This document shows positions 16,231-23,842 of a stretch of 36,073 nucleotides of DNA, piece by piece. Position numbers and translations under genes: made by a program. The DNA is from a bacterium (GTDB lineage Bacteria; Sysuimicrobiota; Sysuimicrobiia; Sysuimicrobiales; Thermofontiviventaceae). Numbering within the stretch: position 1 is the first letter of the stretch; each line of letters begins with the position of its first letter. The notes under the pieces are model-generated. The model was given only the letters and a program-made list of their open reading frames with translations, had not been told where the DNA came from and did no database searches. The stretch covers positions 1 to 36,073 of the forward strand of contig JAUQQG010000076.1 in assembly GCA_030550015.1 (NCBI GenBank), in the 5' to 3' direction.

Positions 16231-16965
16231 TCAATAGTGGACCCGGACTAGGTAGAGACCGTGGGGTGGGACTACTGGTCCGGTGAGCTGGTTGTCTTTC
16301 CTTCTTAGGAACTCTCCCATTGCTTCCGGAAGGAGCTTTGCGGTACCCACCCGGATCAGCGTCCCTGTGATCATCCGGACCATGTGGCGAAGGAACCGGT
16401 CGGCTTCCATGGTGATCAGGACGAAGTCTCGCCACTTGTGGACGTGCGCACGGAAGACCGTACACCAAGTTGTCTTGGGATTGCTCCCCAAGGCCCGATA
16501 GGCATCGAACTCGTGTCGCCCAATGAGGGACCGGATTCCCTGGTCCATTGCATAGGTATCTAAGGGAACAGGGAAGTAGTAGGCGTAATGACGGAGGAGA
16601 GCGGATGGGGTCGGGCGGTTTAAGATGACGTAGGTGTAAACGCGGGAGCGCGCATGATAGCGGGGATGGAAGCCCTCATCTACCTCTTCGGCCCAGAGGA
16701 CACGAATGTCTAAGGGGAGAAGGCTGTTCAACGCTTCAGGAACCTTCGTCACGGGAATCCGGCTTCTCGTCCGGAAGGTAGCTACTTGCCCAAGCGCGTG
16801 GACGCCGGCGTCGGTGCGTCCAGCTCCGGTTACCCGAGAGGGCTCGCCCGTAAGAGAGGCGATAGCCCTCTCTAACGTTTCCTGAATCGTTGGGGTACTC
16901 CTCTGGCGTTGCCAGCCCTTGTAGTGGGTCCCGTCGTATTCCAAGATCAGCTTGATGTGCCGCAC
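16231..16965 (-). CDS. truA: tRNA pseudouridine(38-40) synthase
   Basis: Isomerises uridines 38-40 in tRNA anticodon arms. The 244-residue protein opens with IKLILEYDGTHYKGWQRQ and carries the catalytic Asp52 in GAGRTDAGVHALGQVA; FHPRYHARSRVYTY, RSLIGRHEFDAY and FLRHMVRMITGTL complete the family pattern. The GTG at 16963-16965 is the only start that keeps the first strand, and its ribosome-binding site GGAG lies in the last 9-base repeat unit upstream. It follows ecfT, as in Firmicutes, but rplM and rpsI, which normally come next, are replaced by the fad cluster. Confidence 0.96.
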   Translation of the reverse strand: MRHIKLILEYDGTHYKGWQRQRSTPTIQETLERAIASLTGEPSRVTGAGRTDAGVHALGQVATFRTRSRIPVTKVPEALNSLLPLDIRVLWAEEVDEGFHPRYHARSRVYTYVILNRPTPSALLRHYAYYFPVPLDTYAMDQGIRSLIGRHEFDAYRALGSNPKTTWCTVFRAHVHKWRDFVLITMEADRFLRHMVRMITGTLIRVGTAKLLPEAMGEFLRRKDNQLTGPVVPPHGLYLVRVHY

Positions 16966-16971
16966 TCTAGG

Positions 16972-17034
16972 GTCTCCACGGTCTACACAGTCTACACGGT
17001 CTACACAGTCTCCACGGTCTACACGGTCTGTACA
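16972..17034. repeat. tandem array of seven 9-base units (GTCTMCACR)
   Basis: Seven adjoining units: GTCTCCACG, GTCTACACA, GTCTACACG, GTCTACACA, GTCTCCACG, GTCTACACG and GTCTGTACA. The array ends 7 bases before the truA start; read on the minus strand, the last unit is CGTGGAGAC and supplies the GGAG ribosome-binding site. The same unit forms a four-copy array at 3180-3215. Confidence 0.93.
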
Positions 17035-17076
17035 AGGTAGAGACTCGGTAGGAATTACGCCCTCTCAATTGCCTGT

Positions 17077-17100
17077 GTAGGGGCCAGCGGCGCCGTGCCC
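17077..17100 (-). repeat. GC-rich imperfect palindrome directly after ecfT
   Basis: The plus strand reads GTAGGGG, then CCAGCGGCGCCGTGCCC, then TTA, the last being the antisense of the ecfT stop. It matches, in inverted orientation, the palindrome after fadA (12300-12328) over GTAGGGGC and CCGTGCCCTTA. Its own folding is weaker because of mismatches. It is probably a dispersed REP-like element. Confidence 0.5.
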
Positions 17101-17928
17101 TTATAGTCTAGTCAACCAGATGTCAGCAGGGATCAGGAAGAGTCCAGAAGAAAGGGCGACGAAGATCCAAGCGACCACATCGCCACGCCGGAAGGCAAGC
17201 TGTTTCATCCGGGTACGGTTCTCTCCCCCGTGATAGCATCGCGCCTCCATGGCCAGGGCCAGCTCTTCGGCCCTGCGGAAGGCACTCAAGAACAGCGGGA
17301 CCAGCACGGGGATGAAAGCCCTGGCCCTGCGGAGAATGTTCCCTCGTTCAAAGTCCGCTCCCCTCGCCATCTGGGCCTTGATGATCTTCTCTGTTTCAGA
17401 CAGCAACGTGGGGATGAAGCGCAGGGCGATGGTCATCATCATCGCCAGTTCGTGAGCGGGGACCCCGAACCGACGGAAGGGGCGGAGCAACCGCTCAATG
17501 CCATCGGTGAGATCCACGGGTGAGGTGGTGAAGGTGAGGAGAGAGGTAACGACGACTAGGAGCACGAGCCGGTATCCCACAAAGAGGCCCCGGATCAACC
17601 CCTCTTGCGTGGCAGCGAAGGGTCCGAAGCGCCAGAGGACCTTCCCTTCCGCGGGTCCGCTAAACAAGATATTGAGAACGAGGGTGAGCACGAGCAGGAA
17701 GAGGACGGGGCGCAGCCCCTTGAGAACGTAACCCAAGGGAATCTGGGCTACAGCAAGCAGGGTGAGGAGAACGACCGTGAACAGGGAGTACCCTACGAAG
17801 TCACGCACAAAGAAGATCACGACCATCCATACCAGAACGGCCAGGAGCTTCGTTCTGGGATCAAGCCGGTGGACTGGCGAGTCCCGAGGGATATATTGTC
17901 CAATGGTCACATACCGGAGGAGCTCCAT
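17101..17928 (-). CDS. ecfT: ECF transporter transmembrane subunit EcfT
   Basis: Membrane scaffold of a group II energy-coupling-factor transporter, which pairs with two ATPase domains and exchangeable vitamin-binding S components. The 275-residue protein has five to six hydrophobic segments (about 28-60, 72-90, 116-134, 160-176, 245-266) and the two coupling motifs Ala188-Arg-Gly (AQMARGAD) and Ala229-Arg-Cys (AMEARCYHGGENRTR), which contact the ATPases. Its start is 10 bases after the stop of the fused ATPase gene, so they are co-translated. No S-component gene is in the window, as expected for the shared-module type. Substrate therefore cannot be stated. Confidence 0.95.
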   Translation of the reverse strand: MELLRYVTIGQYIPRDSPVHRLDPRTKLLAVLVWMVVIFFVRDFVGYSLFTVVLLTLLAVAQIPLGYVLKGLRPVLFLLVLTLVLNILFSGPAEGKVLWRFGPFAATQEGLIRGLFVGYRLVLLVVVTSLLTFTTSPVDLTDGIERLLRPFRRFGVPAHELAMMMTIALRFIPTLLSETEKIIKAQMARGADFERGNILRRARAFIPVLVPLFLSAFRRAEELALAMEARCYHGGENRTRMKQLAFRRGDVVAWIFVALSSGLFLIPADIWLTRL

Positions 17929-17938
17929 CCTCGCCCCC

Positions 17939-19720
17939 TTACGAGAACGCCTTCAACCCCTTCAGGATCGTTTCCTTGGCTTCCTCTACGGTCAAGACAT
18001 CGGTACGGACAGGAAGACCACGCTCTCGAAGCTTCTCCAGAACCTCGGCGACAACTGGAACACGGAGCCCGATGGCTGCGAGGCGCTTCCCCTGGGAAAA
18101 GACCTCTCGCGTCGTCCCTTCGAGGTAGACCCGCCCTTGATGGAGCACAGCGACGCGATCTGTCAGGGAGGAAAGCTCATCAATGCTATGGCTGACCACG
18201 ATCACAGTGACCTCTTCTCGCGCTCGGAGCGTCTGGAGATGCGCAAGGATCTCTTCCCTTCCTCTGGGGTCAAGGCCAGCGGTAGGTTCATCGAGGACAA
18301 GCACCCGTGGGTCCATGGCCAAGACTCCAGCGATGGCCACCCGCCGCATCTCCCCTTCGGAGAGGGAGAAGGGGGACCGCTTCCCGAAGCGCCCTGGATC
18401 CAACCCCACAAGCTCCAGGGCTTGCCGCACGCGGCGGGAAACCTCTTCCTCTCCCAATCCCATGTTCCGCGGCCCAAAGGCAACGTCATCATACACAGTT
18501 TCTTCAAATAGCTGGTGTTCAGGATACTGGAAGACAAGTCCGACCTTCTGCCGGAGTTCCCGAAGGACGGCGCCACTTGCGGGGAGTTCTATCGAGTCAA
18601 CCCATATCCGCCCTGCGGTTGGGCGAAGGAGGCCATTGAAATGCTGGATGAGAGTAGACTTCCCAGATCCAGTTGGGCCAATGATCCCTGTTGCCTCTCC
18701 CGCAGGAATCCGGAGATTTACTCCCCGGAGGGCCACGGTTTCCATGGGAGTCCCCCGGAGGTAGATGTAGTGCACGTCCTCACACGTGATCGCAGTCTGT
18801 TCGTTCCCCTGCATCGCCTTCCTGGAGTTCTCTAGAGCAAGACTCGCCAGAGTCCAATTCCCTGCCTTGGCGAATCGGGGAACAAGGGACCAGATCGCTT
18901 CGACGAGTTCTCCTGGTGTCACAATTCCCCGGGGGATGGGGAGACCCTCCTGGCGCAGAAGCTCGGCAAGCTGAACAGCCTGCGGGACGTTGAGGTGGAG
19001 CCGACGCAACTCCGCGGGCTTGCTAAAGACTTCCTGGGGGGGGCCATCGAGGACGATGTGTCCCTTGTCCATCACCAGGACTCGACTCGCGAGGGCCGCC
19101 TCATCCATGGAGTGGGTGATGAAGACAATGGTGATCCCTTCCGCGTTGAGACGCCGGACCGTGGCCAGAACCTCCTGCTGGCCCTGGGGATCCAGCATGG
19201 AGGTTGCCTCATCCAGGACGATACACCGTGGACGCATGGCAAGGATTCCTGCAATGGCCACGCGCTGTTTCTGGCCTCCGGAGAGAAGATGGGGCTCGTG
19301 GTGCCGGAGCTCCTCGAGATGGACGGCGCGAAGCGCCTCCTCCACGCGGCGGCGGATCTCCTCAGGCGGGAGCCCTAGGTTCTCCGGTCCGAACGCCACA
19401 TCCTCTTCCACCACTGTGGCCACGATCTGGTTGTCCGGGTTCTGGAAGACCATGCCTACCTGCTGGCGGATTTCCCACAGGTACTCTGGCCGCCTTGTAT
19501 CCATCCCGGCGATCAAGACCTCTCCCTCGGTAGGGAGGAGGAGGGCGTTCAGGTGCTTGGCCAGGGTGGACTTCCCCGACCCATTCGCACCGACGATGGC
19601 CACGAATTCTCCCTCGCGGATCTCCAGGGAGATGCCGTCCAGGGCAAGGACCTCCTCAGGAGTTCCGGGATTGTAGACATGGCGCAGGTTACGGATTTTG
19701 ATCAGGACATCCCCAGCCAT
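17939..19720 (-). CDS. ecfA: fused ECF transporter ATPases EcfA1-EcfA2
   Basis: A single 593-residue protein with two complete ABC ATPase domains. Domain 1 (about 1-240): Walker A GANGSGKS at 44-51, signature LSGGQ at 146-150, Walker B CIVLDE ending at 171, H-loop His203. Then an EcfA1-type C-terminal segment (VPQAVQLAELLRQEGLPIP) and a linker. Domain 2 (about 310-593): Walker A GPTGSGKS at 348-355, signature LSEGE at 453-457 and Walker B VLVLDE ending at 478. In most Firmicutes this position after rplQ holds two separate genes, ecfA1 and ecfA2. No start or stop interrupts the join, so it is a real fusion. The second signature has Glu where Gly is usual, making the two ATP sites unequal. Two clear Q-loops (FQNPDNQ, FQYPEHQ) support the ECF assignment. 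Confidence 0.95.
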   Translation of the reverse strand: MAGDVLIKIRNLRHVYNPGTPEEVLALDGISLEIREGEFVAIVGANGSGKSTLAKHLNALLLPTEGEVLIAGMDTRRPEYLWEIRQQVGMVFQNPDNQIVATVVEEDVAFGPENLGLPPEEIRRRVEEALRAVHLEELRHHEPHLLSGGQKQRVAIAGILAMRPRCIVLDEATSMLDPQGQQEVLATVRRLNAEGITIVFITHSMDEAALASRVLVMDKGHIVLDGPPQEVFSKPAELRRLHLNVPQAVQLAELLRQEGLPIPRGIVTPGELVEAIWSLVPRFAKAGNWTLASLALENSRKAMQGNEQTAITCEDVHYIYLRGTPMETVALRGVNLRIPAGEATGIIGPTGSGKSTLIQHFNGLLRPTAGRIWVDSIELPASGAVLRELRQKVGLVFQYPEHQLFEETVYDDVAFGPRNMGLGEEEVSRRVRQALELVGLDPGRFGKRSPFSLSEGEMRRVAIAGVLAMDPRVLVLDEPTAGLDPRGREEILAHLQTLRAREEVTVIVVSHSIDELSSLTDRVAVLHQGRVYLEGTTREVFSQGKRLAAIGLRVPVVAEVLEKLRERGLPVRTDVLTVEEAKETILKGLKAFS

Positions 19721-19847
19721 ATGTTCCCCACGGAAACTCTCCTGCGTTTCGTGGGATCCCAGTCCTTCTCCCTAGCCCCAGCGGATCCTTGGACAGGTCT
19801 TCGCTTGGGGACCCAGAATTTGGCACCCCGTGAGGAAAGGCACCCGA

Positions 19848-19868
19848 CAAAAGTCATACAGACTTTTG
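19848..19868 (-). terminator. possible terminator after rplQ
   Basis: CAAAAGTC (19848-19855) and GACTTTTG (19861-19868) are perfect complements around a 5-base loop, 57 bases past the rplQ stop and inside the 204-base gap before ecfA. The T-run is within the stem and no long T tail follows, so termination strength is uncertain. It is the only clear hairpin I see in this gap. Confidence 0.45.
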
Positions 19869-19924
19869 CGGAGGTACTCAGATGGGGATGGAGCGGAAAT
19901 CCTGTGCTCTGAACTCCTGCTGCA

Positions 19925-20308
19925 TCAGCTGCCCCTGGCCTCGGGTTGGGCCGGGACCAACTCCACAATCGCCATGGGAGCGGCATCCCCCCTTCGGGGG
20001 CCGAGCTTGACCACGCGTGTGTAGCCACCTTGCCTCCCCGCATAGCGGGGGGCGATGATCGTAAAGAGTTTCTTCACCGCTTCCTTGTCCGTGAGGAACC
20101 GCCGTACCTCGCGCATCGCGTGCAGGTCTCCCTTCATCGCCATGCCTACGATGCGGTCAGCGATTTTCTTGATCTCCTTCGCCTTGGCCTCCGTGGTCTC
20201 AATGCGCTCGTGGAGAAGGAGGGCGCTCACCTGGTTGCGGAACAGGGCAAAGCGCTCCCCAGTATCCCGCCCCAGCTTTCGGGTTGGCCTTCCTAGTCCC
20301 ATCCCCAT
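19925..20308 (-). CDS. rplQ: 50S ribosomal protein L17
   Basis: Large-subunit protein near the exit tunnel; 127 residues. The family blocks RKLGRDTGERFALFRNQVSALLLHERIETTEAKAKEI and RRGDAAPMAIVELV are intact. Its N-terminus has a few extra residues (MGMGLGRPTR) compared with the usual MxHRKLGR form. It follows rpoA by 16 bases, as the last gene of the alpha-operon segment. Confidence 0.97.
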   Translation of the reverse strand: MGMGLGRPTRKLGRDTGERFALFRNQVSALLLHERIETTEAKAKEIKKIADRIVGMAMKGDLHAMREVRRFLTDKEAVKKLFTIIAPRYAGRQGGYTRVVKLGPRRGDAAPMAIVELVPAQPEARGS

Positions 20309-20324
20309 TGCCTCCTCCCAGGTT

Positions 20325-21281
20325 TCAGCGGTCCTCCTGCTCCCTCTTCAGAGAGAGACCGAGGTTTGCGAGCTTCTCCTTCACCTCATCCAGGGATTTC
20401 CGGCCGAAGTTCTTCACGCTGATGATCTCCTCCTCCGTGCGGCTCACCAAGTCTCCAACGGTATGGATCCCGGCCCGCTTCAGGCAGTTGTACGGCCGTA
20501 CCGACAGCTCCAGCTCCTCAATGGGCATAGCGTACAACTTGGTGAGGTGACTGTCCACGAGAGCTTCCTCCCGGGACGGCACCGCTGCCTCCTCGGCAAT
20601 TCCCGTGAACAGCTTGAAGTGGTCGATCAGGATCCTGCTCGCCTCCCGGACGGCCTCGTCTGGACGAATCGCACCGTTGGTCCACACCTCCAGGATGAGC
20701 CGGTCGTAGTTGCTGGAGTGGCCGACCCGGGTATCCTCCACGGTATAGTTTACCTTCTGGATAGGGGAGAAAATGGAGTCTACCGGGATTACTCCGATGA
20801 CATGCTCGCTCTTCTTGTGCTGTTCGGCCGGGACGTACCCTTTCCCCCTCTCCACGACGATCTCCATGGCAAGGCGCGCGTTCTTGGAATCCAAGGTGGC
20901 GATATGAAGGTCCGGGTTCAGGATCTCTACATCTGGATCAGGTTGGATATCCCCGGCAGTGACCTCTTTCTTCCCTTTCACTTCCAACCGGAGCAGCTTC
21001 GGCTTGTCGGTGTGGAGCTTCAGGGTGAGTTCTTTCAGGTTTAAGATGATTTGGGTGACGTCCTCCACCACCCCTGGGATCGTGGAGAACTCGTGGAGAA
21101 CCCCTTCGATCTTCACAGAGGTCACGGCGGCACCGGGAATGGAGGAAAGCAGGACCCTGCGGAGGGAATTCCCCAAGGTCACCCCAAACCCCCGGTCCAG
21201 GGGTTCTACTACGAATTTCCCGTAGGTATCAGAGAGCTCGACAAACTCAACCCTCGGTTTCGACACAATCTCCCAGATCAT
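20325..21281 (-). CDS. rpoA: DNA-directed RNA polymerase subunit alpha
   Basis: Alpha subunit that dimerises to start RNA polymerase assembly and contacts promoters and activators. From ATG 21281 (GGAGGAGG, 6-base spacing) it has 318 residues; a longer in-frame start at 21302 adds only MVGRRSG and is rejected. The dimerisation domain shows [35 protein letters not shown]. After a linker, the C-terminal DNA-binding domain (about 250-310) shows [20 protein letters not shown] and [14 protein letters not shown]. It lies between rpsD and rplQ, the standard order. Confidence 0.98.
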   Translation of the reverse strand: MIWEIVSKPRVEFVELSDTYGKFVVEPLDRGFGVTLGNSLRRVLLSSIPGAAVTSVKIEGVLHEFSTIPGVVEDVTQIILNLKELTLKLHTDKPKLLRLEVKGKKEVTAGDIQPDPDVEILNPDLHIATLDSKNARLAMEIVVERGKGYVPAEQHKKSEHVIGVIPVDSIFSPIQKVNYTVEDTRVGHSSNYDRLILEVWTNGAIRPDEAVREASRILIDHFKLFTGIAEEAAVPSREEALVDSHLTKLYAMPIEELELSVRPYNCLKRAGIHTVGDLVSRTEEEIISVKNFGRKSLDEVKEKLANLGLSLKREQEDR

Positions 21282-21303
21282 ACCAGACCTCCTCCCCACC
21301 ATC

Positions 21304-21933
21304 TCAGCGGGAGTAGTACTCTACAACGAGTTGCTCGTTGACGGGCACATCGATCTCCTCCCGGGAGGGGAGGCCAAGGACCCTTGCCTCAAGGGTCTCA
21401 GGGTTGAACTCCAGCCAGCCCGGGCGGCCGCGAGCACCAGCCTCAGCGAGAAGGCTTTGCACCCGCGCATTCTCCCTTCCCCTCGCCGTCAAGGTAATCA
21501 CATCACCAGGCGATACCAGGTAGGAAGGAATGTTCACCCTGCGACCGTTGACAGCGATATGGCCATGGGTGACGAGCATGCGGGCCTCTTTCCGAGAGGC
21601 TGCCAGGCCAAGCCGGTACACCACGTTGTCCAGCCGGGATTCGAGGATCTGGAGCAGCCGGGTTCCCGTGACCCCCTTTGCCTTGGAGGCGATCTCAAAG
21701 TAACGCTTAAACTGCCGCTCAAGGACGCCGTAGATGCGGCGAAGTTTCTGCTTCTCCCGGAGGCGCAACCCGAACTCGCTGGTCTTGTGCCGGACCCCCT
21801 GACCATGCATTCCCGGTGGAAAGGGGCGCTTGTGGACGGGGCATTTCTCGGTGAAGCACTTCTCCCCCTTGAGGTAAAGCTTCATCCCCTCACGACGGCA
21901 TAACCTACAGACTGCTTCAGTATATCTCCCCAT
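21304..21933 (-). CDS. rpsD: 30S ribosomal protein S4, zinc-binding form
   Basis: Primary 16S rRNA-binding assembly protein, 209 residues. Cys9, Cys12, Cys26 and Cys31 form the zinc-knuckle of the C+ type. The S4 RNA-binding domain is seen in [33 protein letters not shown]. The C-terminal YYSR end is typical. In other bacteria S4 is an autoregulator; I see no S4-binding pseudoknot I can vouch for here, though a hairpin precedes rpsM. Confidence 0.98.
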   Translation of the reverse strand: MGRYTEAVCRLCRREGMKLYLKGEKCFTEKCPVHKRPFPPGMHGQGVRHKTSEFGLRLREKQKLRRIYGVLERQFKRYFEIASKAKGVTGTRLLQILESRLDNVVYRLGLAASRKEARMLVTHGHIAVNGRRVNIPSYLVSPGDVITLTARGRENARVQSLLAEAGARGRPGWLEFNPETLEARVLGLPSREEIDVPVNEQLVVEYYSR

Positions 21934-21966
21934 ACCTTCCTCCTCGCTCCTTCTCCTGCTTATTCC

Positions 21967-22353
21967 CTATACTCTTCTGCGCTTGGGGGGACGGCAGCCG
22001 TCGTGAGGAATGGGGGTGACATCCTTAATGAGGCTGATCTCCAGCCCGGCCGCCTGCAGGGATCGGATGGCAGCCTCCCGCCCCGCTCCTGGACCTTTTA
22101 CGTATACCTCTACCTGGCGAACCCCATGCTCCATCGCCTTCTTCGCCGCTGACTCCGCTGCCAAACCCGCAGCGTAGGGGGTCCCCTTCCGGGAACCCTT
22201 GAACCCCACCGTTCCTGCACTTGCCCAGGCAAGGACGTTTCCCTGAGGGTCGCTAATGGTCACGATGGTATTATTAAACGTCGACTTAATGTGCGCAATC
22301 CCCATTGGAACGTTCTTCCGCTCACGCCGTCCCCGGCCTGCTTTCCTACCCAT
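21967..22353 (-). CDS. rpsK: 30S ribosomal protein S11
   Basis: Platform protein of the small subunit, 128 residues. Family blocks: [67 protein letters not shown] and the C-terminal [16 protein letters not shown]. It lies between rpsM and rpsD as usual. Confidence 0.98.
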   Translation of the reverse strand: MGRKAGRGRRERKNVPMGIAHIKSTFNNTIVTISDPQGNVLAWASAGTVGFKGSRKGTPYAAGLAAESAAKKAMEHGVRQVEVYVKGPGAGREAAIRSLQAAGLEISLIKDVTPIPHDGCRPPKRRRV

Positions 22354-22434
22354 CTCTGATCCTCCTCACGCCAGGAAGTACACACCCATCGTTCTCTAGA
22401 CTTTTCCCGAGCTCCATTGAGCCTACGTTTCCGA

Positions 22435-22809
22435 CTACTTCTTCTTCCGCATAACCCCAACGGTCTTCCGTGGACCCTTGCGCGTTCGGGCATTCGTGCG
22501 CGTGCGCTGCCCCCGCACAGGGAGTCCTCGCTTGTGCCGGATTCCCCGATAGCAGCCGATCTCCACGAGCCTGCGGATGTTCATGGCGACTTCACGACGG
22601 AGATCACCCTCCACCTTGTAATTCCGCTCGATGAACTCCCGGATCCGTTTGACCTCGTCCTCGGTCAGGTCGCGCACACGAGTGTTTGGGTTCACACCAG
22701 TCGCGCGCAGGATCTCCCTTGACCGGCTCAACCCGATCCCATAGATGTACGTCAGAGCGATCTCCACCCGTTTATCCCGTGGAAGGTCCACACCAGCAAC
22801 ACGCGCCAT
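22435..22809 (-). CDS. rpsM: 30S ribosomal protein S13
   Basis: Head protein that contacts the P-site tRNA and forms the B1 intersubunit bridges. From ATG 22809 it has 124 residues starting [21 protein letters not shown], the canonical beginning; an upstream start adds only MGGGN, which is the translated ribosome-binding site. [11 protein letters not shown] and the basic tail [20 protein letters not shown] are intact. A strong hairpin lies in the 74-base gap upstream. Confidence 0.98.
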   Translation of the reverse strand: MARVAGVDLPRDKRVEIALTYIYGIGLSRSREILRATGVNPNTRVRDLTEDEVKRIREFIERNYKVEGDLRREVAMNIRRLVEIGCYRGIRHKRGLPVRGQRTRTNARTRKGPRKTVGVMRKKK

Positions 22810-22828
22810 ATTTCCTCCTCCCAAGGTC

Positions 22829-22865
22829 CCCCGGTGAGAAATCTTTCAGAACGATTTCACCGGGG
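22829..22865 (-). promoter_or_regulatory. 13-bp hairpin between rpmJ and rpsM
   Basis: A stem of 7 plus 6 base pairs with a 2-base bulge: CCCCGGT (22829-22835) with ACCGGGG (22859-22865), and GAAATC (22838-22843) with GATTTC (22853-22858), around a 9-base loop. It ends about 20 bases before the rpsM start and begins 19 bases after rpmJ. In Escherichia coli the leader of rpsM is the S4 control site, so this may be a control element, but the fold is a simple hairpin. Confidence 0.55.
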
Positions 22866-22883
22866 CGCCGATTCTTGCACCCG

Positions 22884-22997
22884 TTACCCCTGCTTTTGCT
22901 TGTGTTTGGGGTTCTCGCAAATCACGTAGACACGACCACCGCGTCGGATGATCTTGCATTTCTCGCATATCCTCTTCACGGACACTTTGATCTTCAC
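22884..22997 (-). CDS. rpmJ: 50S ribosomal protein L36, zinc-binding form
   Basis: A 37-residue protein: it starts with GTG at 22997 and reads [19 protein letters not shown], then [18 protein letters not shown]. The zinc ligands Cys11, Cys14, Cys27 and His32 are all present, so this is the C+ form. GGAGG lies 10 bases before the GTG. It sits between infA and rpsM, the standard Firmicutes order. Confidence 0.97.
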   Translation of the reverse strand: MKIKVSVKRICEKCKIIRRGGRVYVICENPKHKQKQG

Positions 22998-23059
22998 TCC
23001 AAAAACCTCCTATCCAAGATCAAGGCCCCGGCATCGCCAAGGAAAAAGCTTCACCCGAC

Positions 23060-23284
23060 CTACCGATACCGGTAGACAATCCGGCCCCGCGTGGGGTCGT
23101 AGGGAGAGAGCTCTACCTTCACCCGGTCCCCTGGGAGGATCCGGATGAAGTGAATGCGCATCTTCCCAGCGATGTGTGCAAGGATCCGGTGTCCACTCGG
23201 GAGTTCTACCCGGAACATGGCGTTGGGAAGGACTTCCACCACCGTCCCATCGATCTCCACAACGTCCTTCTTTTGCTTGACCAT
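23060..23284 (-). CDS. infA: translation initiation factor IF-1
   Basis: Binds the ribosomal A site during initiation. From ATG 23284 (GGGAGG just upstream) it has 74 residues: [20 protein letters not shown] followed by [20 protein letters not shown] and a C-terminus [18 protein letters not shown], a single OB fold at the usual length. An in-frame reading back to 23353 would cover a hairpin in the leader and has no family support. A 130-base leader separates it from the KOW gene. Confidence 0.98.
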   Translation of the reverse strand: MVKQKKDVVEIDGTVVEVLPNAMFRVELPSGHRILAHIAGKMRIHFIRILPGDRVKVELSPYDPTRGRIVYRYR

Positions 23285-23312
23285 AGGCCTCCCGAGATCC
23301 ACCTTTGAGTAC

Positions 23313-23343
23313 CCCGGCAATAGGCTCCTTGACTTTTGCCGGG
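23313..23343 (-). promoter_or_regulatory. hairpin in the infA leader
   Basis: CCCGGCAA (23313-23320) and TTGCCGGG (23336-23343) are perfect complements around a 15-base loop that contains AAGGAG. The transcribed 12-mer TTGCCGGGGTAC (23320-23309) recurs in the leader of the KOW gene (23714-23703), where it also closes a hairpin. Confidence 0.5.
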
Positions 23344-23417
23344 CCTCTCTCAATAGTTCCCCACAACGCAGAGCATTTCAGGGTGTAAAGTACGAGCCTC
23401 GTCCTAGAAAGATCCAC

Positions 23418-23696
23418 TCAAGAGATTTTGCTCAGGCTCCGTAGCAGGGCAGCCCGAACCTCCGCATCGGTGACCTGCCCGCCTGAGGTCAGCTTCTCCT
23501 TGAGCGCAGGGTCCACCTCGACCACGCGAACATGCTTGATGTTCTTCTTCTTGGGGCGGTCCACAGGGCGGCGGTCCCCATCTGCGAGCAGGACCATACC
23601 CTCGCCAAGCGTGCCGATGACCAGGTAGTGCTCCCCCTCGTCCCGGCCCGCGCGGGAGACCACGATGCTTCCCAGCAGCTCGTCCGCACGCCCCAT
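23418..23696 (-). CDS. KOW-domain RNA-binding protein (L14e-like)
   Basis: A small protein, 92 residues from ATG 23696, with a KOW motif: LLGSIVVSRAGRDEGEHYLV, then LLADGDRRPVDRPKKKNIKH. This matches the conserved but little-studied KOW/L14e-like protein encoded between map and infA in many Firmicutes, presumed to bind RNA or the ribosome. The start is uncertain. A TTG six codons further upstream is better spaced from the only good GGAGGAG site, and a GTG at 23792 gives a 124-residue version without a ribosome-binding site. The GGAGGAG lies in a hairpin, so initiation may be controlled. Confidence 0.85.
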   Translation of the reverse strand: MGRADELLGSIVVSRAGRDEGEHYLVIGTLGEGMVLLADGDRRPVDRPKKKNIKHVRVVEVDPALKEKLTSGGQVTDAEVRAALLRSLSKIS

Positions 23697-23705
23697 CGTT
23701 TTGTA

Positions 23706-23734
23706 CCCCGGCAAGTCTTTTGACTCCTCCGGGG
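23706..23734 (-). promoter_or_regulatory. hairpin enclosing the ribosome-binding site of the KOW gene
   Basis: An outer stem CCCCGG (23706-23711) / CCGGGG (23729-23734) encloses an inner stem AGTC/GACT (23714-23717, 23722-23725) with a TTTT loop (plus-strand notation). The transcribed GGAGGAG lies on the upstream side of the fold. It shares TTGCCGGGGTAC with the infA leader. Confidence 0.5.
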
Positions 23735-23833
23735 CCCCTTCATGGAACAGGTCCCCAGCAAGTTCTTCCCAAGGAGCGTGTTCTGAGGCCACTTTGCTTG
23801 CGAAAAGGCCCTCCCCTGGCGTGACAACAGGTT

Positions 23834-23842
23834 ATTATATCA
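23834..23842 (-). promoter_or_regulatory. extended -10 promoter candidate at the end of map
   Basis: TGATATAAT on the minus strand is a perfect extended -10 (TG-N-TATAAT) and overlaps the map stop codon. A TTGACT lies 22 bases upstream, too far for a standard -35 but tolerable with an extended -10. It would give the KOW-infA-rpmJ-rpsM-rpsK-rpsD-rpoA-rplQ segment its own promoter with a leader of about 130 bases. Confidence 0.5.

Noticed and set aside
16050-16246. Open minus-strand frame between truA and fadN whose TGA overlaps the fadN GTG
   Set aside because: It reads protein-like for about 60 codons, but has no ATG/GTG start with a ribosome-binding site, only a poor TTG, and no family match; kept as a curiosity only.
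3180-17034. The 9-base repeats as a CRISPR array
   Set aside because: Units are too short, directly adjoining without spacers, and no cas genes are present.
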